Of a stretch of 17,013 bases of DNA, positions 7,126 through 12,765 are shown one piece after another. Within the stretch, counting starts at the first letter, position 1; each line of letters begins with the position of its first letter. The DNA lies in the NCBI GenBank assembly GCA_023380695.1, contig JAMCRT010000042.1, forward strand, positions 1 to 17,013, read 5' to 3'. This stretch comes from Patescibacteria group bacterium. Its GTDB lineage: Bacteria > Patescibacteriota > Dojkabacteria > JAKAPS01 > JAJZLI01. The notes beneath the pieces are model-generated. The model had not been told where the DNA came from. It made no database searches and worked only from the letters and a program-made list of their open reading frames with translations. Made by a program: the position numbers and the translations under genes.

Positions 7126-7401
7126 ATGAATAATTTTTTTTCTTCTAAAATATTTATAGCTATAATTGCATTTATAGTAGGTGGATTAGTAGGTTGGTTT
7201 CTTTGGTATGTAGTATATCCAAATCTACATGTCAGTGGCTCTAAAGTATGGACAGGAACTTCAAACAAAATCAATCCTTCTTCTCATAATTCAGGTTATT
7301 ACTCCAGTGGTACTAAAAATTCATCTGGTAGCAGTACTCCTAGTTATACTGTACCAAGTAGCAATAATTCATCCTCTGGAAATAATTCAAGCTATTATTA
7401 A
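7126..7401 (+). CDS. Small single-TM protein with Ser/Asn-rich tail, 91 aa
   Basis: An upstream in-frame ATG (7114) would add MIVK, but it touches the -10 box, so 7126 is preferred. The product has a short N-terminus, one membrane helix (about residues 8-31, with FIVGGLVGWFLWYVVYP containing a GGxxG packing motif), and an outer tail of about 55 residues that is almost only Ser, Asn, Gly, Tyr and Thr. The tail is low complexity and probably disordered or glycosylated. A membrane anchor plus a Ser/Asn tail recalls small surface or pilus-associated proteins, but no family is recognised. It is convergent with the RRM gene on the other strand, with an unremarkable 109-base gap between them holding a weak 6-bp hairpin (7415-7433). 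Confidence 0.65.
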   Translation: MNNFFSSKIFIAIIAFIVGGLVGWFLWYVVYPNLHVSGSKVWTGTSNKINPSSHNSGYYSSGTKNSSGSSTPSYTVPSSNNSSSGNNSSYY

Positions 7402-7510
7402 AAATATCCAATTATAGATTAAGCTTAAATCTAATTATATTCAGCTGATACATTAGTATTCAATAAAATACACTATTTAATACCAAACTTATATTGGGAA
7501 TATTAATATA

Positions 7511-7786
7511 TTATCTATTAAAATCAGATCTTTCTTTTCTAGGTCTTGCTTCATTAACAACAATTGTTTTTCCTTGAACTTCTTTATTATTAAACATTTC
7601 TATTGCCTTTTCTGCATCTTCCATAGTTGCCATTTCTACAAATCCATATCCTTTACTTTTGCTAGTAATCTTATCAAATATTACTGTTGCTGATTCTACT
7701 TCCCCTGCTTGAGAAAATAAATCTTTTAGTTCATCTCTTGTTAGAGCATAAGGTAATCCACCTATAAATAAATTTTTTGTAGTCAT
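7511..7786 (-). CDS. Single-RRM RNA-binding protein, 91 aa
   Basis: A stand-alone RNA-recognition motif protein like the small Rbp proteins of cyanobacteria and other bacteria. RNP2 is LFIGGL (6-11) and RNP1 is KGYGFVEM (45-52) with the aromatic residues Tyr47 and Phe49 that stack on RNA bases. The RRM spans about residues 4-80, followed by a short basic tail (RPRKERSDFNR) instead of the long Gly-rich tail of some relatives. It probably binds single-stranded RNA and acts in the cytoplasm in RNA stability or cold response. Start ATG at 7786 begins two residues before the first strand. A minus-strand -10 (TATAGA, 7815-7810) lies 23 bases upstream, preceded by TG. Confidence 0.92.
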   Translation of the reverse strand: MTTKNLFIGGLPYALTRDELKDLFSQAGEVESATVIFDKITSKSKGYGFVEMATMEDAEKAIEMFNNKEVQGKTIVVNEARPRKERSDFNR

Positions 7787-7949
7787 ATTAAATAAACATT
7801 ATGTTTTTATCTATACAGACAATAAAAACAGGTAAAATAATATTTTTGAGAATAAAACATCTTAAAACTGTATTTTTTTATTGTAGCAGATAATCATTTT
7901 TTTGTATATACCCCATATGATTAATTACCTATTGTAAAAAAATGGTAAA

Positions 7950-7958
7950 TGATAATAT
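7950..7958 (+). promoter_or_regulatory. Extended -10, 7 bases before ATG
   Basis: TGATAATAT (7950-7958) ends 7 bases before the ATG at 7966, predicting an almost leaderless mRNA. A weak -35 (TTGTAA, 7932-7937) lies 15 bases upstream. Confidence 0.5.
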
Positions 7959-7965
7959 ATAAAAT

Positions 7966-8754
7966 ATGGATAAAAGTGTGCAAGAGGTGAAACCTCAAGA
8001 GGCACAACCTCAAAATAATCAAAACAATATAGTAAAAACAAATTCTAAATTTCCAACACTAATAGTAACACTACTTATAGTAATAATATTGCTTTTGTTA
8101 TTTTTACTTCTATATTTATTCTTTGCAGTTAATAAAACGAAACATCACAATAATATAACTACAAAACAATCAGTTAGTATACAAAAACCAAAAGCAAATA
8201 CTCCTACTTCAAAAACAACAATTAATCCATATTCAGGATGGAAAACATATACCAATTCTACATATGGATATTCATTTAAATATCCTGCAAATTGGATTAT
8301 AAATACTTCTACTCCTTATGCTACTGCTTCTCCTAATACTAGCACAGTAACATTATCAAATAATGGCAATATTATAACATTTACATATGATATTACTGGT
8401 ATAGGAGGTGTAGATAAACTTGCATCTTTAATACAGCAAATAATAGTATCAAATAAAAACTATGACCTATTTTTTCAATCATCATCCAGTTGTCCTGAAG
8501 TTGGATCACCAGGATCAGCAAATGCGTATCCTACTCCATCTTGTACATCTTCTGTGCAAAATATTTTTCTAAATAATATATCTGAAGTACAGACTTCTAA
8601 TGGTAACTCTTTTGGATCATCATTTATGACTATTAATGGAAAAGGTTCTTTTATTGGACTACATTTATCAGCACCTATAAGTACAAGTACAATAAATACC
8701 AATCCATATGTACAAGTATTCAAGAAATTCCTATTATCAACTACTCTTCCATAA
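7966..8754 (+). CDS. Single-TM surface-anchored protein, PsbP-like ectodomain, 262 aa
   Basis: Paralogue of the 4185 product over its N-terminal cassette: cytoplasmic tail with QNN repeats (1-28), Leu/Ile-rich anchor helix (30-54), then a Lys/Ser/Thr/Gln linker (55-88). The ectodomain is different. GWKTYTNSTYGYSFKYPANW (91-110) is the opening of PsbP-like or YSFKYPxxW domains found in many bacterial lipoproteins and surface proteins, and a mixed alpha/beta body follows. Two Cys (in SSSSCPEVG and TPSCTSS) may form a disulfide, which suits an extracytoplasmic location. Start is set by the promoter and by similarity to the paralogue. Binding partner unknown. It is followed by a small membrane-protein gene 38 bases downstream. 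Confidence 0.75.
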   Translation: MDKSVQEVKPQEAQPQNNQNNIVKTNSKFPTLIVTLLIVIILLLLFLLLYLFFAVNKTKHHNNITTKQSVSIQKPKANTPTSKTTINPYSGWKTYTNSTYGYSFKYPANWIINTSTPYATASPNTSTVTLSNNGNIITFTYDITGIGGVDKLASLIQQIIVSNKNYDLFFQSSSSCPEVGSPGSANAYPTPSCTSSVQNIFLNNISEVQTSNGNSFGSSFMTINGKGSFIGLHLSAPISTSTINTNPYVQVFKKFLLSTTLP

Positions 8755-8780
8755 ATTTGAATAAATAAGATCAGATCATA

Positions 8781-8786
8781 TACAAT
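8781..8786 (+). promoter_or_regulatory. -10 box, 6 bases before ATG
   Basis: TACAAT (8781-8786) ends 6 bases before the ATG at 8793, the same spacing as at 910 and 9054, but lacks the upstream TG. Confidence 0.4.
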
Positions 8787-8792
8787 ATCAAA

Positions 8793-8993
8793 ATGAAAAG
8801 CCCAATATTTATTGTAATAGGAATAATATTTGCCCCAATTGCAGGAATTTTAGCATTTATAATATCTTTTGAGGAATACAAACACCACTATACAAATATC
8901 AAAGATTCATTAAAAATACCACTTCAAATAGCACTCATTACATTCCTATTTTTTATTTTTATATTCTTAATATTAAGCTTTTTTAGAGTATAA
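8793..8993 (+). CDS. Small two-TM membrane protein, 66 aa
   Basis: I do not recognise a family. Two hydrophobic helices (about residues 4-24 and 43-64) flank a short polar loop with charged and His residues (EEYKHHYTNIKDSLK, 27-41). The overall pattern recalls small two-helix proteins of CPR and Gram-positive bacteria of unknown role. There is no signal peptide cleavage site. It lies between the surface protein gene and a cytoplasmic unknown, all in the same direction, and has its own -10-like box. Coding nature is supported by the clean two-helix pattern and a start matching the promoter spacing seen elsewhere in the window. Confidence 0.6.
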   Translation: MKSPIFIVIGIIFAPIAGILAFIISFEEYKHHYTNIKDSLKIPLQIALITFLFFIFIFLILSFFRV

Positions 8994-9038
8994 TAAATAT
9001 ATTACAAACCATATATAATACCTTATAATAATTATTTA

Positions 9039-9047
9039 TGATATAAT
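9039..9047 (+). promoter_or_regulatory. Extended -10 promoter, 6 bases before ATG
   Basis: TGATATAAT (9039-9047) is a perfect extended -10 ending 6 bases before the ATG at 9054, the same geometry as at 895-910. A leaderless mRNA is predicted. Confidence 0.7.
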
Positions 9048-9053
9048 GCATTT

Positions 9054-9629
9054 ATGGCAATAGAAACAACAGAACAAAATAATATGGTGGAAAATACCAT
9101 TTTTGAAGAATTAAATGATATATACAGTGGTATACATTCATTATTAATTGATATAGACCATAAGTATAGAATTCAAGCTTCATCTAAAGAAATAGCAGAC
9201 ACCATTATACAAACAGGCAACCCAACAATAAGATTGTACTATTTTAAAGAAAAAGAAGATGAACAACAATTATTTAAAATACTTTATAGTGGTAATTCAG
9301 TACAATTTTTATTCACACTTTATCAAGATAATACTTTTTCTCAAGTAAGAACCTCTACATACCCAGAAACCGAATTTACTCAATTAATGGAAGAAACTGA
9401 ACAAAAAGCTATCTCAAAAATATCTGGGAATGAAGAGCTTGATAAAATAATAAAAACAATAATAAATACAGGAAATAGTGATGATATAAGTGATATGATA
9501 GATCCAATGGAATTTCTATATCAGATTGTATTGCGAAAACCAAATTATCAGGAAAATTATCTTTTAGAAAGATATCTTTTGCAAATATTGAAAGATATCA
9601 AGAAAAAATTAGAAATTAATAAAAAATAA
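9054..9629 (+). CDS. Hypothetical cytoplasmic protein, 191 aa
   Basis: I do not recognise this protein. It is acidic, without signal or membrane helix. The N-terminal half (about 20-110) reads as mixed alpha/beta with strands such as TIRLYYFKE, LFKILYSG and VQFLFTLYQ. The C-terminal half (112-191) is helical and ends in a basic stretch (KDIKKKLEINKK). The middle has a run of acidic, flexible residues (NTGNSDDISDMIDPMEF). The ATG is supported by the extended -10 six bases upstream. The gene is followed after 58 bases by a tiny membrane-protein gene with its own strong ribosome-binding site, which suggests a shared mRNA. Function unknown. Confidence 0.7.
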   Translation: MAIETTEQNNMVENTIFEELNDIYSGIHSLLIDIDHKYRIQASSKEIADTIIQTGNPTIRLYYFKEKEDEQQLFKILYSGNSVQFLFTLYQDNTFSQVRTSTYPETEFTQLMEETEQKAISKISGNEELDKIIKTIINTGNSDDISDMIDPMEFLYQIVLRKPNYQENYLLERYLLQILKDIKKKLEINKK

Positions 9630-9673
9630 ATTGCTATTCCTTTTACCATAAAAATATGTTAAAAAATAAAAAA

Positions 9674-9683
9674 GAGGAGGTGA
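9674..9683 (+). promoter_or_regulatory. Perfect Shine-Dalgarno for the 51-aa gene
   Basis: GAGGAGGTGA lies 4 bases before the ATG at 9688. It is the second strong ribosome-binding site in the window and is the main reason to accept the short gene that follows. Confidence 0.8.
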
Positions 9684-9687
9684 ATTT

Positions 9688-9843
9688 ATGAATAGTACAT
9701 GGTGGACAGTGATAATATTAATTATTGCACTGATTCTAATATATTATCTCTCATCAGTTAATATATGGTGGGTTTTATTAGTAATAATATTATCTCTAAT
9801 AGCAATATATGTAATATCTAAAAGAGAATCTGCTAAAAAATAG
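9688..9843 (+). CDS. Tiny two-TM membrane protein, 51 aa
   Basis: A gene short enough to be missed. ATG 9688 follows a perfect Shine-Dalgarno and the frame ends at TAG 9841-9843. The product starts MNSTWWTVIILIIALILIYY, an N-terminal helix (about 5-22). After a short SSVN turn there is a second helix (26-44) and a basic tail (SKRESAKK). The two Trp pairs (5-6 and 27-28) sit at the start of each helix, like interface anchors. No family is recognised; small hydrophobic proteins of this kind can be toxins, complex subunits or membrane regulators. It probably shares an mRNA with the 9054 gene and is convergent with the Lon-like gene, 6 bases away on the other strand. Confidence 0.75.
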   Translation: MNSTWWTVIILIIALILIYYLSSVNIWWVLLVIILSLIAIYVISKRESAKK

Positions 9844-9849
9844 TGATTT

Positions 9850-10878
9850 TCAAAAACCTATTGGTAGATATTCTTTTAAATTATCTGTAGTAATTATGAC
9901 TTTAGTCTTTTCCTTTAAAAGAATTTGTTTTGCAACTTTTCTTCCTATAGCCATAAGTGTTCGTTCTAATTCTCTAATTCCTGCTTCATAACCTAGTGGT
10001 CTTATAATTTTAGGCCAAATATCATCTTCTATTACTAATTGATCTTCTGTTAAATTTGTATTTTTATATACCTTTGACATAAGATATTTTTGAGCAATAA
10101 TCTTTTTTTCTTCATCATTATATGAAGTAAATCTTACTATTTCCAGTCTATCTAAAAGTGCTGCAGATATCGTATTTACATTATTTGCAGTAAGGATAAA
10201 AAACACTGAAGAAATATCTATTGGGTAGTCCATATAATGATCTACAAATGTACTGTTTTGTTCTGGATCTAATACTTCTAACAATACTGCCATAATAGAT
10301 GATCTAACAGATCTTTCATCAGATATTTTATCAACCTCATCTAAAAGTATTACTGGATTACTAGTACCTACTCTTATCATAGCCTTAACAATTGCGCCTT
10401 CTTCTGCATCTGGATTTGCCTTACTCTGGCCCCTAAATTCTAATGATGATGCAGCACCTCCAAGAGAAATTCGTGTAAATTTTCTACCTAGTGCTTTTGC
10501 TATAGATTGAGCCATTGTTGTTTTCCCAATACCTTGAAGTCCAACAAAACATAAAATTGGAGCTTTTTGTTCCCTATTTAAGTTCATTACAGCAATATAT
10601 TCAAGAATTCTTTCCTTAACTCCCTCTATACCATAATGGTCTTTATTGAGTATTTCTTTAGCGTTTTCTAAATTTAAATTATCTGTACTAAATTTATTCC
10701 ATGGATATGAGGTAACAACATTAATATATCTAGAGATAACCTCATAATCTGCACTATAGCTTCCAAATTTAGACATCCTCTCAAGTCTACCTATCATTAA
10801 ATCAATTCTCTCTCTTAGAGGCTGAGGAATATTATCGTTATTTATTTTCTCTTTTAATATATTTAAGTCTTCAATCAT
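9850..10878 (-). CDS. Lon-type AAA+ ATPase lacking the protease domain, 342 aa
   Basis: This is the central part of a Lon protease as a free-standing protein. Residues 1-60 match the helical linker before the AAA+ module (ending SYPWNK), and 70-330 the AAA+ domain. Walker A is GLQGIGKTT (113-121; GPPGVGKTS in Lon), Walker B VILLDEVDK (176-184), sensor 1 Asn near ILTANN (229-233), an arginine in LLDR (241-244), and a sensor-2 Arg in EAGIRELER (298-306). It ends at NLKEYLPIGF, which aligns with NLxxYLGVxxF at the end of Lon's AAA+ domain. The N-terminal substrate domain and the Ser-Lys protease domain are absent, and no remnant follows in other frames. Pore-loop residues are changed (see findings). 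ATP-binding residues look intact, so it is likely an active ATPase remodeller or adaptor. It lies 7 bases after the metal-transporter gene. Ends in TGA. Confidence 0.9.
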   Translation of the reverse strand: MIEDLNILKEKINNDNIPQPLRERIDLMIGRLERMSKFGSYSADYEVISRYINVVTSYPWNKFSTDNLNLENAKEILNKDHYGIEGVKERILEYIAVMNLNREQKAPILCFVGLQGIGKTTMAQSIAKALGRKFTRISLGGAASSLEFRGQSKANPDAEEGAIVKAMIRVGTSNPVILLDEVDKISDERSVRSSIMAVLLEVLDPEQNSTFVDHYMDYPIDISSVFFILTANNVNTISAALLDRLEIVRFTSYNDEEKKIIAQKYLMSKVYKNTNLTEDQLVIEDDIWPKIIRPLGYEAGIRELERTLMAIGRKVAKQILLKEKTKVIITTDNLKEYLPIGF

Positions 10879-10885
10879 TAGATTA

Positions 10886-11524
10886 TTATATAATCATACC
10901 TATGAAATATCCAATTATACCCGCAAGAACCCCTATAATCATAATTTCCATACCACTGTATAAAGCTTTTCTTGACGTAACTATAGATTTTATAACACCT
11001 ACTAAAAATAAAATAATAGCTGTAAAAAGTATTGAAAGTATAATACCTTCTGTACCAATAGACACAAAATATGCAATTGCTGGAATAAATGCACCTATAA
11101 GAAATGAAGTTCCCATAAAAAATGCATCTTTTACTGGATTTGTTATTCTATCAATATTTTCTCCAGTAATAAGAAATGAAAAAAATATTTTTTTAAAAGT
11201 CGGATATTTCTTTGTATCTTTTAAAAATTCATCAATATTATTTTCATCAATATCATAATTTTCCATTAATTTCCGTATATTCCTATCCTTATAATCTATA
11301 TCATCAATCTCTTTTTCAAATATCTCTTTTTGTGATTTAGATCCTATATAAATACCTGCTGCCATAGATATTCCACCACCAATACCAGCCGCAATTACCG
11401 CAACAATAATACTATATCTACTATGTAGAGTAGTAGCAATTGTTGTAGTTAAAACCACAGTAGATACCATTCCATCTTGAAGTCCAAATATTATATTTTT
11501 TATTTCATCAAGGTATCTGTTCAT
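10886..11524 (-). CDS. VIT1/CCC1-family Fe/Mn transporter, 212 aa
   Basis: Membrane transporter of the vacuolar iron transporter family, which moves Fe2+ or Mn2+ out of the cytoplasm. The opening NIIFGLQDGMVSTVVLTTTI (10-29) carries the conserved DGxxST with Asp17 in helix 1. Helix 2 ends in SMAAGIYIGSKSQKE (53-67), where the family has MAAGEYxSxxSQ: the metal-site Glu is Ile58. A cytoplasmic acidic insert (68-125, many Asp/Glu) corresponds to the metal-collecting domain. NPVKDAFFMGTSFLIGAFIP (128-147) starts helix 3, followed by helices 4 and 5. Length is normal for bacterial members. It is the first gene of a two-gene minus-strand operon with the Lon-like ATPase and is divergent from nusA. 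Confidence 0.88.
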   Translation of the reverse strand: MNRYLDEIKNIIFGLQDGMVSTVVLTTTIATTLHSRYSIIVAVIAAGIGGGISMAAGIYIGSKSQKEIFEKEIDDIDYKDRNIRKLMENYDIDENNIDEFLKDTKKYPTFKKIFFSFLITGENIDRITNPVKDAFFMGTSFLIGAFIPAIAYFVSIGTEGIILSILFTAIILFLVGVIKSIVTSRKALYSGMEIMIIGVLAGIIGYFIGMII

Positions 11525-11533
11525 ATAAGAAAC

Positions 11534-11542
11534 ATATTAACA
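11534..11542 (-). promoter_or_regulatory. Extended -10 for the VIT-like gene, 9 bases before ATG
   Basis: On the minus strand TGTTAATAT (11542-11534) ends 9 bases before the ATG at 11524, giving a leader of about 3 bases. It lies in the 102-base divergent region shared with the nusA promoter. Confidence 0.5.
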
Positions 11543-11575
11543 AATATACTGCAAAAAATATATTATTTCGTTATT

Positions 11576-11604
11576 TTACACCCATATATAGCTTATGATA
11601 TACT
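11576..11604 (+). promoter_or_regulatory. nusA promoter
   Basis: TTACAC (11576-11581), a 17-base spacer and an extended -10 TGATATACT (11596-11604). Transcription would begin near 11611, leaving a leader of about 16 bases with no Shine-Dalgarno. Confidence 0.6.
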
Positions 11605-11626
11605 CAATCTAATAACAATATAAATT

Positions 11627-12673
11627 ATGAGTGTTCAATCTGATTTTTCACTCTCAGTAAATCAAATTGCATCTGAGAGAGGAATAGACATAAAAGAAGT
11701 CCTTGAAGCAACAAGTGATGCAATTGCTGCAGCCTACAGAAGAGAATATAATATTCCCGAAGAAGATGATATTAAAGTCAAAATGGATTCTGAAAATGGA
11801 GGATATCAGCTATATGTAAATGGAAAAGAAATAATATCTAAAGATTTTGGAAGAATTGCATCCCAAACTGCAAGACAAGTAATTTTACAAAAAGTAAATG
11901 AGGCAGAAAGAGATACCCTTATGGAACAATATAAGGATAAAATAGGGACCATTGCACTAGGGATCGTACAAAGATTTGATGGACAGAATATTATTGTTGA
12001 AGTTGGTAAAATTCTAGCTATATTACCTCCAGAAGAACAAATATATGGTGAGCTTCTAAAGCCTGGATCAAAAATTAAAGTTTACCTAAAAGAAATTCAA
12101 GAAAATCCTGTAGGAGTAAAAAGACTCGTAGTATCTAGATCTTCTGATCTTGTAATAAAATCTCTGTTTGAAAATGAAATCCCAGAGATAGCAAGTAAAA
12201 CTGTTGAAATTAAAGGTATAGCAAGAGAAGCAGGATCTAGAACAAAGGTTGCTGTTTTCTCAGACTCACCAGGTATTGATCCTATTGGTGCATGTGTAGG
12301 TCAAAGAGGAATAAGAATTATGGCAATGACAAATGAACTTGGAAATGAAAAAATAGATATCATACAGTATGATCCAGATATAGAAAAATTTATAAAAAAT
12401 GCACTATCACCTTCAAAACCATCTAAAATAATACTAGATAGGGATGCTAAAGAAGCAAAGGTAATAATACCTGATGATCAATTATCACTTGCTATTGGAA
12501 AAGAAGGTCAAAATGTAAGGCTAGCTGCAAAATTAACAGAATACAAAATAGATATAGAAAGTGAAAATCCTGAAACTCATACAGATAAAGTAGAGAAAAA
12601 TGTTGAAAACTCTGAAACTGATACAAAAAAAACAGATAAAAAAGTCAAAAAGAAAACGACAGACAAGAAATGA
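11627..12673 (+). CDS. nusA: Transcription elongation/termination factor NusA, 348 aa
   Basis: NusA binds RNA polymerase and nascent RNA and modulates pausing, termination and antitermination. Domains in order: the N-terminal polymerase-binding domain (about 1-100, with ATSDAIAAAYRREYNIPEED), an S1 domain (about 106-172, KIGTIALGIVQRF to RLVVSRS), KH1 (about 195-255, with DPIGACVGQRGIRI, GQRG loop 225-228) and KH2 (about 262-312, with LSLAIGKEGQNVRLAAKL, GKEG loop 291-294). It ends in a Lys/Thr/Glu-rich tail (313-348) in place of the C-terminal acidic repeats of longer proteins. This is the short version typical outside Proteobacteria. It stands before infB, as in most bacteria, but rimP, ylxR and the L7Ae-like ylxQ gene that often accompany it are missing. 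Ends in TGA. Confidence 0.96.
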   Translation: MSVQSDFSLSVNQIASERGIDIKEVLEATSDAIAAAYRREYNIPEEDDIKVKMDSENGGYQLYVNGKEIISKDFGRIASQTARQVILQKVNEAERDTLMEQYKDKIGTIALGIVQRFDGQNIIVEVGKILAILPPEEQIYGELLKPGSKIKVYLKEIQENPVGVKRLVVSRSSDLVIKSLFENEIPEIASKTVEIKGIAREAGSRTKVAVFSDSPGIDPIGACVGQRGIRIMAMTNELGNEKIDIIQYDPDIEKFIKNALSPSKPSKIILDRDAKEAKVIIPDDQLSLAIGKEGQNVRLAAKLTEYKIDIESENPETHTDKVEKNVENSETDTKKTDKKVKKKTTDKK

Positions 12674-12747
12674 CCATCCACTCTTAAAAATTCAGACCCA
12701 TTTACTATAACTTAAGCATAAATTCATTTGTTTTAAGGCTATTTTAA

Positions 12748-12756
12748 TGGTATACT
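12748..12756 (+). promoter_or_regulatory. infB promoter, extended -10 9 bases before ATG
   Basis: TTGTTT (12728-12733), a 17-base spacer and TGGTATACT (12748-12756). The box ends 9 bases before the ATG at 12766, predicting a leader of about 3 bases. infB therefore seems to have its own promoter rather than relying on nusA read-through. Confidence 0.65.
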
Positions 12757-12765
12757 TTTCAAATA

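Noticed and set aside
7410..7440. Bidirectional terminator between the converging 7126 and 7786 genes
   Set aside because: Only a 6-bp A/T-rich stem with no T run on either side.
8475..8723. Open frame antisense to the surface-protein gene
   Set aside because: No ribosome-binding site or promoter, and the sense gene is supported by a paralogue and a promoter.
9850..10878. The Lon-like gene as a frameshifted or broken full-length lon
   Set aside because: Its end coincides with the natural domain boundary, translation past the TGA gives no protease sequence in any frame, and a separate gene occupies the next bases on the other strand.
10902..11258. Plus-strand open frame inside the VIT-like gene
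   Set aside because: It mirrors the transporter's hydrophobic helices; the minus-strand frame carries the family motifs.
12671..12673. Recoded TGA (Gly or Trp) as in some reduced genomes
   Set aside because: TGA ends nusA and the Lon-like gene at natural protein ends, read-through gives no conserved sequence, and no gene contains an in-frame TGA.
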